Made by a program: the position numbers and the translations under genes. Shown here piece after piece: positions 55,375 to 64,000 of a stretch of 64,000 nt of DNA (position 1 is the first letter of the stretch; every line of letters starts with the position of its first letter). Below the pieces are notes generated by a model, which was not told the DNA's origin, made no database searches, and saw nothing but the letters and a program-made list of their open reading frames with translations. The stretch comes from Halomonas urumqiensis (GTDB taxonomy: Bacteria > Pseudomonadota > Gammaproteobacteria > Pseudomonadales > Halomonadaceae), in contig NZ_PYUD01000003.1 in NCBI RefSeq assembly GCF_003028575.1, forward strand, positions 310,001 through 374,000, in the 5' to 3' direction.

Positions 55375-55772
55375 CCCCTCACACTGTCCAGGTAGCGCCG
55401 GGTATCCGCCAGGTCCACGACGCGCCCATGCAACATGTACTCGAGTGCCGACTGCCCATTGAACGGCGGTGCGGCGTTAGCCTTGCACACCCACTCATAG
55501 GCCTTCTCGGGGTTGCCGCTGAAGACAATGCGCAGGGCCTTGTGTATGCCCATGAGGTAGGAGATACGCTCCAGGGTGTCATGTGGCAGACGCACCCCTG
55601 GCAGCTTCTTGTACTTGTGGTAGGTGGTATTGCCGATACCGCCCAGCAAGATACGTTGCTGGGCCGGCGTACAACCCCACAGCTCCATGACGTTGAAGAA
55701 GAATTTCAAGGCCACACGACCGGCTTCCGGGCTGGCTGTATCAGGGCGTTCGGGCAATGTGTCGGCGCGCAT
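55371..55772 (-). CDS. Xre/MbcA/ParS-type antitoxin (DUF2384)
   Basis: A 133-residue antitoxin partner of the RES toxin. The N-terminal half is an Xre-like HTH (FNVMELWGCTPAQQRILLGG, then NTTYHKYKK) and the C-terminal half is the toxin-binding DUF2384 domain with the ending SALEYMLHGRVVDLADTRRYLDSVRG. The ATG at 55772 follows AGGAG by 7 bases; an earlier ATG at 55805 lies in the promoter. It probably represses its own operon through the palindrome just upstream. Confidence 0.92.
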   Translation of the reverse strand: MRADTLPERPDTASPEAGRVALKFFFNVMELWGCTPAQQRILLGGIGNTTYHKYKKLPGVRLPHDTLERISYLMGIHKALRIVFSGNPEKAYEWVCKANAAPPFNGQSALEYMLHGRVVDLADTRRYLDSVRG

Positions 55773-55809
55773 GGCGTGGCTCCTGGGAGAACAAGAAATC
55801 CTCATACGG

Positions 55810-55842
55810 ATTATAGTCCACCTATGATTCGCATGCGAATCA
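55810..55842 (-). promoter_or_regulatory. xre-res promoter with 18-bp operator
   Basis: TGATTCGCATGCGAATCA (55825-55842) is a perfect 18-bp palindrome. On the minus strand a consensus -10 box TATAAT lies at 55810-55815, and the -35 position (55833-55838) falls inside the palindrome. A repressor bound there would block RNA polymerase, as expected for antitoxin autoregulation. Confidence 0.75.
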
Positions 55843-55936
55843 CCAAATCGCCCGCGTTTATCCGCCTGTCGTTTTGCGGCACCATGACGGTGTCACCCCA
55901 TCACCCAACCATCCACCCGCCGTGTAAGGAATCGCC

Positions 55937-58900
55937 ATGCCCGCCGCGAGCTCTCCCAGGGAAGAGGCCCTTGCCCCCGGCTTCATGGTCGTGCATGGCA
56001 ATCGCCTGGAGGATCTGCGCGGCCTGGCGGTGGCGTGGATGACGCGCCACCCGCTCTCGCCGCTGGAGAACGAGACGATCCTGGTGCAGAGCAACGGCAT
56101 CGGCCAGTGGCTGAAGCTGGCGCTGGCCGAGGACCCGGCCAACGGCGGCGCCGGCATCGCCGCCGCGCTGGACGTCAGCCTGCCGGCGCGCTTCCTGTGG
56201 CAGGCCTATCGCGCCGTGCTCAACCACGCGGAAGGCGACAGCGAGGCGGTGCCGGCCACCTCGCCGTTCGACAAGTCACGGCTGGTCTGGCGGCTGCTGC
56301 GCCTGCTGCCGGCCTTGATGCCCAGCGAAGACTTCGCCCCGCTGGCGCGCTTTCTGGAGGGCGACGACGACCTGCGCAAGCATCACCAGCTCGCCGAGCG
56401 CCTGGCCGACCTGTTCGACCAGTACCAGGTCTACCGCGCCGACTGGCTGGAAGCCTGGGCCGCCGGCGAGGACGTGCTAATCACCGCGCGGGGCGAGGCC
56501 AAGCCGCTGGACGCCACCCAGCGCTGGCAGCCGGCGCTATGGCGGGCCATCTGCGACGATGTGGAGAGCACCCAGGGCAGAGCCGGCATCGACGCCAGCC
56601 GCGCCCAAGTCCACCGTCGGTTTCTCGATGCCGCCGAGGCGTTCACTCCGGCGCATCGGCCCCGCGAGCTGCCGCGCCGGGTGCTGGTGTTCGGTATCTC
56701 CTCGCTGCCCCAGCAAGCGCTGGAGGCACTGGCCGCCATCGCCCGGGTCAGCCAGGTGGTGCTCTGCGTGCACAACCCCTGCCAGCACTACTGGGCCGAC
56801 ATCATCGAGCACCGCGAGCTGTTGAGGGCCACCCAGCGGCGCCAGCAACGCAAGGCCGGCATGCCCGAGCGCCTCGACGTGCTGGGCAGCGGCGACGGCG
56901 AAGCCTCGCTGCACCTGCACGCCCAACCGCTGCTGGCCGCCTGGGGCAAGCAGGGCCGCGACTACCTGCGGCTGCTCGACGAACACGACGACGCCGGTGC
57001 CTACCAAGGGTTGTTCGAACGCGAGGCACTGCGTATCGACCTCTTCGAGCCCTGCATCGGGGAAGACGGCGGCTGCCTGCTCTCGCAATTGCAGGACGAC
57101 ATCCGCGAGCTGCGCCCGCTGGCCGAGACCCGCGACAACTGGCCGGTGCTCGACCCCAGCCAAGACGACTCCATCGTCTTCCACATCGCCCATGGCCCCC
57201 AGCGCGAAGTGGAGATCCTCCACGACCAGCTGCTGGCCGCCTTCAGCGCCGACCCCGACCTGCGCCCGCGGGACATCATCGTCATGGTGCCGGACATCGA
57301 CCACTACGCGCCGCATATCCAGGCCGTTTTCGGCCAGTTGCCGCCCGACGACCCGCGCTTCATCCCCTACACCCTCTCCGACCAGGCCAGCCGCCACCGC
57401 CTGCCGCTGATGATCGCTCTGGAGAAGCTCACGCGGCTGCCGGAGCTGCGCTTCTCGGTCAGCGACCTGCTCGACCTGCTCGAGGTGCCGGCGCTGCGCG
57501 CGCGCTTCGGGCTTGCCGAGGCGGACCTGCCGACCCTTTCGCGCTGGATCGAGGGCGCCGGCATCCGCTGGGGGCTGGATGCCCGCCAGCGTGGCAGCCT
57601 CGACCTGCCGGAGGGGCTGTCCCAGAACACCTGGGCCTTCGGCCTGCGCCGGCTGCTGCTTGGCTACGCGGTGGGCAGCAGCGGCGGCGCCTGGCAAGGC
57701 ATCGAGCCGTTCGACGATATCGGCGGTCTTGAAGCGGGCATGGCCGGCCCCCTGGCGCAACTGCTGGAGACCCTGGAAACCCAGTGGCAACGGCTGTGCA
57801 CGCCCACCGATGCCGACGGCTGGGTGACCCGCCTGCGCGAGCTGCTCGAGGCCTTTTTCAGCGCCGAGGAGAGCGCCGACAGCCTGATGCTGGCACGTCT
57901 CGAACAAGGGCTGCAGGATTTCCAGGAAAGCACCCGCGAGGCCGGCCTGACCCGCGAGCTGCCGCTCTCCGTGGTGCGCGAACACTGGCTCGGGCAGATC
58001 GACGAACACAGCCTATCGCAGCGCTTCCTGGCCGGTGCGGTCAACTTCGCCACCCTGATGCCGATGCGCGCCATCCCCTTCAAGCGGGTCTGCCTGCTGG
58101 GCATGAACGACGGCGACTACCCCCGCCACCACCCGCCGCTGGACTTCGACCTGATGAACGGCGACTACCGCCCCGGCGACCGCTCGCGCCGCGAAGACGA
58201 CCGCTACCTGTTCCTCGAGGCCCTGCTTTCCGCCCGCGAGCAGCTGTATATCAGCTGGGTCGGGCGCAGCATCGTCGACAACGCCGAGAAGCCTCCCTCG
58301 GTGCTGGTCGGCCAGCTCCGCGACCACCTCGCCGCCGGCTGGCGCACCACGCACGAAAGCGACCTGCTCGACGACCTCACCTCCAAGCACCCGCTGCAAC
58401 CCTTCAGCCGCCGCTACTTCCCCGATGCCGCCACCCAGGCCGCACGCAACACCTCGGCCCGCCGCCTGGTGACCTACGCCCACGAGTGGCGGGATGTGCA
58501 TACCGAAACCGCGCCAACGCAGGCCACCGGCGCACTCGGCGTCTTCACCCAGGACACACCGCTGACGCTGATCCAGCTCGGCAACTTCCTGCGCGACCCA
58601 ACCAAGGCCTTCTTCAACACCCGGCTTCGGGTCTATCTCGAGCGCGAGGACATCACCAGCCTCGACCAGGAACCCTTCGCCCTGGATGGCCTCACCCACT
58701 GGCAACTGCAGGACACCCTGATCCAGGCCCAGCGCCGCGCCATCGACGCCGGCCAGCCGCGGCTGGAGGCGCTGCACGCCACCCTCGAACGCCTGGAAGG
58801 CCAGGGCGTGTTGGCCATGGGCGCTTTCGGCGAGCGCATGCGCGAGCAGCTCGCCGAACCCATGGAGGCGCTGTTCGAGGCCTACGCCGAAGCGCTGGCG

Positions 58901-59554
58901 GCCTGGCCCCACGCCGTCGAGGAACCCGAGCCGGTGCGCCTGGCACTGTTCGACCGCGACGCCGCCGAGGCCCCGCCGTTGGAAGACTGGCTCGACGCCC
59001 TGCGCCTCGACGACTCTGGCCAGCGCTGCCGCCTGCTGCTCTCCAGCAGCAGCCTGGTCAGCCAGGGGCGCGGGCGCGGCCAGTACCGCTGGGGCCAACT
59101 GGTGCGCCCCTGGGTGGCGCATCTGGCGGGAAACCTGGAACGCCCGATGACCACGCAACTGCTCTCCAAGGCCGGCAACGTCACCCTGCCGCCCCTGGGC
59201 GACGACGAGGCCCGGCACCGGCTCGGCGAGCTGATCGCCGCCTGGCAGGCCGGCATGCAGGCGCCCCTGCCGGTGGCCTGCGACACCGCCTTCGTGTGGC
59301 TCGCCAAACGCGGGCCAAACGACACCCCCGGCGAGCTCACCCCGGACCACGACGCCTGGCATGCCGCCCGCAAGGCCTATGAAGGCGACGGCTTCACCAG
59401 CGGCGAAGTCGAGCGCAATCCCTACCTGGCCCACCGCTGGCCCGACTTCGCCGCCCTCGCCGGCGCCAATCGCCACCGGCCGGACAGCTTCGCCGAGCTT
59501 ACCGAGCGGCTGCTGAAGCCGCTGCATGACGCCGTCAAAGGAGGCGGGAAATGA
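55937..59554 (+). CDS. recC: exodeoxyribonuclease V gamma subunit RecC
   Basis: Chi-recognition subunit of RecBCD, 1205 aa. The N-terminus (MVVHGNRLEDLRGLAVAWM, then ETILVQSNGIGQWLKLALAE) is typical of RecC, and the central GMNDGDYPRHHPPLDFDLM with EDDRYLFLEALLSAREQLYISWVG marks the inactive helicase core. It overlaps recB by 4 bases (ATGA), so RecC and RecB are made in step. Upstream are the xre operator and no clear promoter of its own. Confidence 0.97.
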   Translation: MPAASSPREEALAPGFMVVHGNRLEDLRGLAVAWMTRHPLSPLENETILVQSNGIGQWLKLALAEDPANGGAGIAAALDVSLPARFLWQAYRAVLNHAEGDSEAVPATSPFDKSRLVWRLLRLLPALMPSEDFAPLARFLEGDDDLRKHHQLAERLADLFDQYQVYRADWLEAWAAGEDVLITARGEAKPLDATQRWQPALWRAICDDVESTQGRAGIDASRAQVHRRFLDAAEAFTPAHRPRELPRRVLVFGISSLPQQALEALAAIARVSQVVLCVHNPCQHYWADIIEHRELLRATQRRQQRKAGMPERLDVLGSGDGEASLHLHAQPLLAAWGKQGRDYLRLLDEHDDAGAYQGLFEREALRIDLFEPCIGEDGGCLLSQLQDDIRELRPLAETRDNWPVLDPSQDDSIVFHIAHGPQREVEILHDQLLAAFSADPDLRPRDIIVMVPDIDHYAPHIQAVFGQLPPDDPRFIPYTLSDQASRHRLPLMIALEKLTRLPELRFSVSDLLDLLEVPALRARFGLAEADLPTLSRWIEGAGIRWGLDARQRGSLDLPEGLSQNTWAFGLRRLLLGYAVGSSGGAWQGIEPFDDIGGLEAGMAGPLAQLLETLETQWQRLCTPTDADGWVTRLRELLEAFFSAEESADSLMLARLEQGLQDFQESTREAGLTRELPLSVVREHWLGQIDEHSLSQRFLAGAVNFATLMPMRAIPFKRVCLLGMNDGDYPRHHPPLDFDLMNGDYRPGDRSRREDDRYLFLEALLSAREQLYISWVGRSIVDNAEKPPSVLVGQLRDHLAAGWRTTHESDLLDDLTSKHPLQPFSRRYFPDAATQAARNTSARRLVTYAHEWRDVHTETAPTQATGALGVFTQDTPLTLIQLGNFLRDPTKAFFNTRLRVYLEREDITSLDQEPFALDGLTHWQLQDTLIQAQRRAIDAGQPRLEALHATLERLEGQGVLAMGAFGERMREQLAEPMEALFEAYAEALAAWPHAVEEPEPVRLALFDRDAAEAPPLEDWLDALRLDDSGQRCRLLLSSSSLVSQGRGRGQYRWGQLVRPWVAHLAGNLERPMTTQLLSKAGNVTLPPLGDDEARHRLGELIAAWQAGMQAPLPVACDTAFVWLAKRGPNDTPGELTPDHDAWHAARKAYEGDGFTSGEVERNPYLAHRWPDFAALAGANRHRPDSFAELTERLLKPLHDAVKGGGK

Positions 59555-62500
59555 GCGATACGCCCATCGAGCTCGATCCCCTCGATTTTCCGCTGCACGG
59601 CAGCCGCTTGATCGAAGCCAGCGCCGGCACCGGCAAGACCTTCACCATCGCCCTGCTATACGTGCGACTGGTACTCGGCGCCCGCCACGCCGAAGACACC
59701 GCCGCCTTCGACCGCGCCCTCACCCCACCGGAAATCCTGGTGGTGACCTTTACCAACGCCGCCACCCAGGAACTGCGCGAACGGATTCGCGCGCGGCTGG
59801 TGGAAGCCGCCGAGGTGTTTCAATCGGGGACGGTGTTTCAATCGGGGACAGACCCCCATTTTTCTGCGCCCAGGGAGGGGTTCACAGCGCCTCCGCAGAG
59901 ACCTGCTGACGAAGCGACAGAGACGCGGCAAGACCCGCTGCTGCTCAAACTCCGCGACCAATACGACCCGGCTGGCTGGGCCGCCTGCGCCCGGCGCCTG
60001 CAACTGGCCGCCGAATGGATGGACGAGGCCGCCGTCTCCACCATCCACAGCTGGTGCTACCGCATGCTGCGCGAGCACGCCTTCGACAGTGGCAGCCTGT
60101 TCTCGCTGGCGCTGGAAACCGACCAGAGCGAGCTGGAACAGGACGTGGTGCGCGACTACTGGCGCAGCTTCTACTACCCGCTGGACGCCGAGGCACTGGC
60201 CGAGATCACCCGCTACTGGAACGCCCCCACCGAAGGCCGTTCCTCGCTCTACGGCGCCGTGCGCCCGTTGCTGCATGAAAGCGAGGCACTGGACCGGAAG
60301 GCCCCACCGCCCGCCGAGAGCCTGGCCGCCGCCCAGGCCGAGCGCGACACCCGCCTGGCCGAGCTCAAGGCCCCCTGGAGCGCCTGGCTGGACGAGCTCG
60401 CCCCCGCCCTGGAAGACGCCGCCACGCGCAAGGCCTTCAAGGGCCAGAGCTTCAATGCCAAGAGCCGCGCCAACTGGCTGGGCGCCCTGCGCGAATGGGC
60501 CGAGAGCGATGCCATCCGCCCCGCGCTTACCGATGCCGCCTGGAAACGCCTTACCCCCGATGGCATGGCCGAGATCTGGAAGGAAGGCACGCCCCCGCTG
60601 CCGCAAGCCTGGCAAGCCCTGGTCGAGTTGCCCGAAGCGCTGAACGCCCTGCCCGACCCCCACGCCGACCTGCTGATCCACGCCGTGCAGTGGTGCCGGG
60701 TGCGCCTGGAGCGCGAGCAGCAACGCCGCGCCGAGATGGGCCCCAACGACCTGCTCACCCACCTGGACCGCGCCCTGAACGGCACCCAATCAGCCCCTGG
60801 CAGCGCGGCCCTGGCCGAGCAGATCCGCCGCCAGTTCCCGGTGGCGCTGGTCGACGAGTTTCAGGACACCGACCCGGTGCAGTACCGCATCTTCGATCGC
60901 GTCTACCGCCTGGACGACAATGCCGGCGGCGACCCCGAGGGCGGCAGTCAACGGGCGGGGGTCTTTCTGATCGGCGACCCCAAGCAGGCGATCTACGCCT
61001 TCCGGGGCGCCGACATCCACACCTACCTGCAGGCCCGCCGCGACACCGCCGGCCGCCACGTCACCCTGGGCACCAACTACCGCTCCAGTGCGGCCATGGT
61101 CGCCGCGGTCAACCGCTGCTTCGAATTCGCTGAAGCTCACCCGCCCGGCGCCTTCCTGTTCAAGGAGAGTGACGGCGGCAATCCGGTGCCCTTCGTCAGC
61201 GTCAAGGCGAAGGGTCGCAAGGATGCCCTGATGGTGGAAGGCCAGCCGCAGCCGGCCATGACGCTCTGGCAACTGGAAAGCGGGCAACTGGAAAGCGACG
61301 AGCCGCTCTCCAAGGGGGTCTATCGCGACGAGATGGCCGAACGCTGCGCCTCGCGGATGGTCGCCCTGTTGGAAGGCGGCCAACGCGGCGTGGCCGGCTT
61401 CGATGACGGCGCAACCCTGTGGGCGCTCAAGCCCTCGGACATGGCGGTGCTGGTCAACGGCCTCACCGAGGCCCGCGCCATCCGCCAGGCCCTGGCGCGG
61501 CGCGGGGTCAAGAGCGTCTATCTCTCGGACAAGGACAAGGTCTTCGCCTCGCCCATGGCCTGCGAGCTCGAGGCCTGGCTGTGCGCCTGCGCCGACCCCG
61601 ACGACGAACGCCGCCTGCGTGCCGCCCTGGCCACCCCAAGCCTGGGACTCGGCCTGGCCGAGCTCGACCACCTGCAGCAGGACGAACTGGCCTGGGAAGG
61701 CCGCGTGATGCAGTTCCGCGACTATCACCGCCTGTGGCAGCGCCAGGGCGTGCTGCCGCTGGTGCGCCGGCTGATGAACGACTTCGCGGTACCCGGCCGG
61801 CTGCTGGCCGAAGGGCCCGCCAGCGAAGGGGAACGCTATCTCACCGACCTGCTACATCTCGGCGAACTGCTGCAGCACGCCAGCCAGGAGCTCGATGGCG
61901 AACACGCGCTGATCCGCTTTCTCGCCGAATCCATCGCCGACCCCGACGACCAGGGCGAGGCGCACAAGCTGCGCCTGGAGAGCGATGCCGACCTGGTGCA
62001 GGTGATCACCATCCACAAGTCCAAGGGGCTGGAGTACCCGCTGGTGTTCCTGCCGTTCATCTGCGGCCACCGCGCCACCAAGGCCGAGGATACGCCGCTG
62101 CGCTGGCACGATGCCGAAGGCCGGCTGCATCTCAGCCTCGAGGCCGACGACGCCATACTGGCCCAGGCCGACCGCGAACGCCTCGGCGAAGACCTGCGCA
62201 AGCTCTACGTGGCGCTGACCCGCGCCCGGCACGCCACCTGGCTTGGCATGGCGCCGCTCAAGGGCGGCGAAGGCAGCGCCATCGGCCAGCTGCTCGCCAA
62301 TGGCGCCAGCCTCTCGCCCGCCGAGTTCAGCGAGGCCCTGGCAATGCTCAAGGGCAACGAACCCGCCATCGCCATCCAGCCCGCGCCGCCGCCCAGCGCC
62401 ACGCTGTTCCGCCCCCGCGAGCCCCAGGCCAATCTCGGCGAAGCGCTGATACCGCGCCGCCCGGCCCGCGAGCAATGGTGGATCGCCAGCTACTCGGCAC

Positions 62501-63480
62501 TGCGCACCAGCGGCGCGATCCTCGAGCCCCAGCCCGCGGCTCAACAGCCACTGGCCAGCGCCCCAGTAAGCGCTGACACACCCCGCAGCACTGACACACC
62601 GCACAGTGCCGCCCAGCCGGAGCCCACCACCCCGCTGGAGGCCACCGCCTTCGAAGTGATGGACGAGCCCCGCGACACCGCCGACGCCCCTCACACCCAC
62701 AATCTGCACAGGTTTCCGCGTGGGCCGGGGCCCGGCACCTTCCTCCACGGCCTGCTGGAATGGGCCGGCCAGCACGGCTTCGCCCACGCCACCCACGACA
62801 CCGCCCTGCGCGAAGACATGCTGGCCCGGCGCACCCAACTGCGCGGCTGGACCCCGTGGCTCGTCACCCTGGATGGCTGGCTGGGGGAGTTGCTCACCAC
62901 ACCCCTGCCGCTGCCCGACGCGCGCCAGTTGCGACTTTGCGAGCTCACCGCCTACCAGGTGGAGATGGAATTCTGGTTCGCCGCCAAGCGCGTTTCGACC
63001 CAGGCGCTGGACGCCCCCGTAAGCACTCACATACTGGCGGGCGCGCCTCGCCCGGCGCTGGACCCCGACACCCTCAACGGCATGCTCAAGGGCTTCATCG
63101 ACCTGGTGTTCGAGCATCAGGGCCGCTATTACGTGCTCGACTGGAAATCCAATCACCTGGGGCCGGACGACGACGCCTACACCCCGGCCGCCATGCGCGA
63201 CGCCATGGCCGAGAAGCGCTACGACCTGCAGGCCGCGCTCTACCTGCTGGCGCTGCACCGGCTGCTCCGGTCGCGGCTGCCGGATTACGACTACGACCGC
63301 CATATCGGCGGCTCGCTGACTGTCTTCCTGCGTGGCGTGGGGGCAAGCACCGCCGAGACGGGCCGGGGCGTGCATGCCGAACGCCCCCCGCGTGAACTGA
63401 TCGACACGCTGGATGCGCTGTTCCAGGGCCAGGAGCCGACAGTCACCACTCACTCCACGCCGGCAGGGGCTCCCGCATGA
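59551..63480 (+). CDS. recB: exodeoxyribonuclease V beta subunit RecB, with repeat-derived insertion
   Basis: 3'-5' helicase and nuclease of RecBCD, 1309 aa (E. coli: 1180). Walker A SAGTGKT is at 24-30, VTFTNAATQELRERI at 65-79, VDEFQDTDPVQYRIFDR and GTNYRSS follow, and the C-terminal nuclease has LDWKSNHLG with Asp1197 and Lys1199. Residues about 89-126, just after the Ia/Ib helicase region, come from an in-frame repeat insertion. A further low-complexity linker (about 1003-1030) and a 5-residue duplication add length. All catalytic motifs remain, so the enzyme may still work. Overlaps recC and recD by ATGA. Confidence 0.96.
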   Translation: MSDTPIELDPLDFPLHGSRLIEASAGTGKTFTIALLYVRLVLGARHAEDTAAFDRALTPPEILVVTFTNAATQELRERIRARLVEAAEVFQSGTVFQSGTDPHFSAPREGFTAPPQRPADEATETRQDPLLLKLRDQYDPAGWAACARRLQLAAEWMDEAAVSTIHSWCYRMLREHAFDSGSLFSLALETDQSELEQDVVRDYWRSFYYPLDAEALAEITRYWNAPTEGRSSLYGAVRPLLHESEALDRKAPPPAESLAAAQAERDTRLAELKAPWSAWLDELAPALEDAATRKAFKGQSFNAKSRANWLGALREWAESDAIRPALTDAAWKRLTPDGMAEIWKEGTPPLPQAWQALVELPEALNALPDPHADLLIHAVQWCRVRLEREQQRRAEMGPNDLLTHLDRALNGTQSAPGSAALAEQIRRQFPVALVDEFQDTDPVQYRIFDRVYRLDDNAGGDPEGGSQRAGVFLIGDPKQAIYAFRGADIHTYLQARRDTAGRHVTLGTNYRSSAAMVAAVNRCFEFAEAHPPGAFLFKESDGGNPVPFVSVKAKGRKDALMVEGQPQPAMTLWQLESGQLESDEPLSKGVYRDEMAERCASRMVALLEGGQRGVAGFDDGATLWALKPSDMAVLVNGLTEARAIRQALARRGVKSVYLSDKDKVFASPMACELEAWLCACADPDDERRLRAALATPSLGLGLAELDHLQQDELAWEGRVMQFRDYHRLWQRQGVLPLVRRLMNDFAVPGRLLAEGPASEGERYLTDLLHLGELLQHASQELDGEHALIRFLAESIADPDDQGEAHKLRLESDADLVQVITIHKSKGLEYPLVFLPFICGHRATKAEDTPLRWHDAEGRLHLSLEADDAILAQADRERLGEDLRKLYVALTRARHATWLGMAPLKGGEGSAIGQLLANGASLSPAEFSEALAMLKGNEPAIAIQPAPPPSATLFRPREPQANLGEALIPRRPAREQWWIASYSALRTSGAILEPQPAAQQPLASAPVSADTPRSTDTPHSAAQPEPTTPLEATAFEVMDEPRDTADAPHTHNLHRFPRGPGPGTFLHGLLEWAGQHGFAHATHDTALREDMLARRTQLRGWTPWLVTLDGWLGELLTTPLPLPDARQLRLCELTAYQVEMEFWFAAKRVSTQALDAPVSTHILAGAPRPALDPDTLNGMLKGFIDLVFEHQGRYYVLDWKSNHLGPDDDAYTPAAMRDAMAEKRYDLQAALYLLALHRLLRSRLPDYDYDRHIGGSLTVFLRGVGASTAETGRGVHAERPPRELIDTLDALFQGQEPTVTTHSTPAGAPA
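59815..59899. repeat. dispersed repeat inserted in recB
   Basis: Two tandem 18-bp units starting GTGTTTCAATCGGGGAC (59815-59850) are followed by GACCCCCATTTTT and then a 29-bp block (59866-59894) equal to the reverse complement of the start of repeat copy 1 near dctP. TCTGCG/CGCAGA form flanking arms (59863-59868 and 59894-59899). The whole is read in frame within recB. Confidence 0.9.
61268..61297 (+). repeat. 15-bp tandem duplication in recB
   Basis: GGCAACTGGAAAGCG is perfectly duplicated, duplicating five residues (QLESG/QLESD). It keeps the frame and lies between helicase motifs. Confidence 0.9.
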
Positions 63481-64000
63481 ACGACATGAACGACCTGTTC
63501 GACGACCTGCCCGAACCCCCTCAGCCAGGGGCGCGGGCCCACCCCGCCCTGGAGGACGCCCCCGCGCTGCTCGCCCTGCTCGAGCGCTGGGTGGCGCGCG
63601 GCTGGCTGCGCGCCCTGGACCGCGCCCTGGCGGTGTTCCTGCACCGCGAAGTGCCGGATGCCCCGCCCACACTGCTGCTCGCCGCCGCCCTGGCCAGCCA
63701 CCAGCTCGGGCGCGGCCATGTCTGCCTGGATCTGGCCGCCACTCTCAGCGCCCCGGACCTCGCCCTCTCGCTGCCCCCGGAAGGCGACGACCTCAGCGAC
63801 CCGCCACCGCTACCAAGCGAGGTACTCGCCGGCCTGACCCTCGCCGCCTGGCAGGAAGCGCTCACTCACCCCGGCCTAGTGGCCGACGGCGACGACCACG
63901 CCCCCGGCCACACCCCGCTGGTGCGCAGCGAACGCGAGGCAGGCACACGGCTCTACCTGCGCCGCTACTGGCAGTACGAACAGGACATCCGCCTGCATAT
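63477..64000 (+). CDS. recD: exodeoxyribonuclease V alpha subunit RecD, partial
   Basis: The frame starts at the ATG overlapping the recB stop and stays open to the right edge (174 complete codons). The visible part is the N-terminal domain of RecD (LLERWVARGWLRALDRALAVFLHRE, then AALASHQLGRGHVCLDL, then RLYLRRYWQYEQDI), ahead of the helicase domain. It completes recC-recB-recD. A second ATG three codons later is possible. Confidence 0.93.
   Translation, partial: MNDMNDLFDDLPEPPQPGARAHPALEDAPALLALLERWVARGWLRALDRALAVFLHREVPDAPPTLLLAAALASHQLGRGHVCLDLAATLSAPDLALSLPPEGDDLSDPPPLPSEVLAGLTLAAWQEALTHPGLVADGDDHAPGHTPLVRSEREAGTRLYLRRYWQYEQDIRLH

Noticed and set aside
56537..58009. 490-codon and similar open frames opposite recC and recB
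   Set aside because: Antisense frames over the firmly identified recC and recB; no start signals or domains.

Overview
The window is GC-rich, densely coded DNA from a free-living heterotrophic gammaproteobacterium, most likely Halomonas or a close halomonad. The evidence is the recC-recB-recD order without ptr, three complete TRAP transport systems (Na+-driven importers typical of marine and halophilic bacteria), SelO, MmsA and Gammaproteobacteria-type regulators. The genus is inferred from gene content; no rRNA or tRNA gene is visible. No phage, intact insertion sequence or CRISPR array is seen.

Layout. 1-1.25 kb: purE-purK (purine synthesis, purK cut by the left edge). 1.3-4.8 kb: a TAXI-type TRAP system (fused permease, DUF1850 protein, binding protein). 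5.2-5.5 kb: a small HTH protein. 5.6-10.6 kb: a DctPQM TRAP importer with an SDR dehydrogenase and a divergent IclR regulator; dctP and iclR are bracketed by two inverted copies of a structured repeat. 10.8-14.4 kb: a tightly coupled SCP-x-type thiolase, acyl-CoA ligase and two-domain PCC (DUF296) protein. 14.5-23.7 kb: ilvD, a PaaG-like crotonase, an alpha-methylacyl-CoA racemase, then after a strong terminator the end of a fadA-fadB-acyl-CoA dehydrogenase-HSD10-like SDR operon controlled by a divergent AraC regulator. Together these look like a branched-chain (2-methyl) acyl-CoA beta-oxidation island. 24.9-26.4 kb: a sodium/solute symporter behind a TPP riboswitch, so a probable thiamine or precursor importer. 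27.2-30.6 kb: an AhpD-like protein, mmsA and a LysR regulator.

30.6-42.5 kb is the most distinctive region. A six-gene operon on the minus strand (tautomerase-SnoaL fusion, PEP mutase/isocitrate lyase-family lyase, isochorismatase-family amidohydrolase, two PuuE/imide-hydrolase-like enzymes, FAD-dependent reductase) faces a plus-strand set (GntR regulator, LeuCD-like hydratase, TRAP importer). The same 18-bp dyad precedes both arms, so they look like one regulon. The enzyme order suggests import and breakdown of a cyclic imide, for example a substituted maleimide: ring opening, half-amide hydrolysis, hydration of the maleate-type diacid, then C-C cleavage. This is an inference, but a testable one, and I know of no described pathway with this gene set.

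42.5-53.7 kb holds mostly separate metabolic genes: selO, malonyl-CoA synthetase, a DsbA-like isomerase, a single-chain aconitase-like hydratase, haloacid dehalogenase plus D-2-hydroxyacid dehydrogenase, LysR/pirin, a flavin reductase and an EF-hand protein. 53.9-55.8 kb has an AraC regulator, a broken gene and a Xre-RES toxin-antitoxin pair with a perfect palindromic operator. 55.9-64 kb is recC-recB-recD; recB carries an in-frame insertion of the same repeat seen near dctP.
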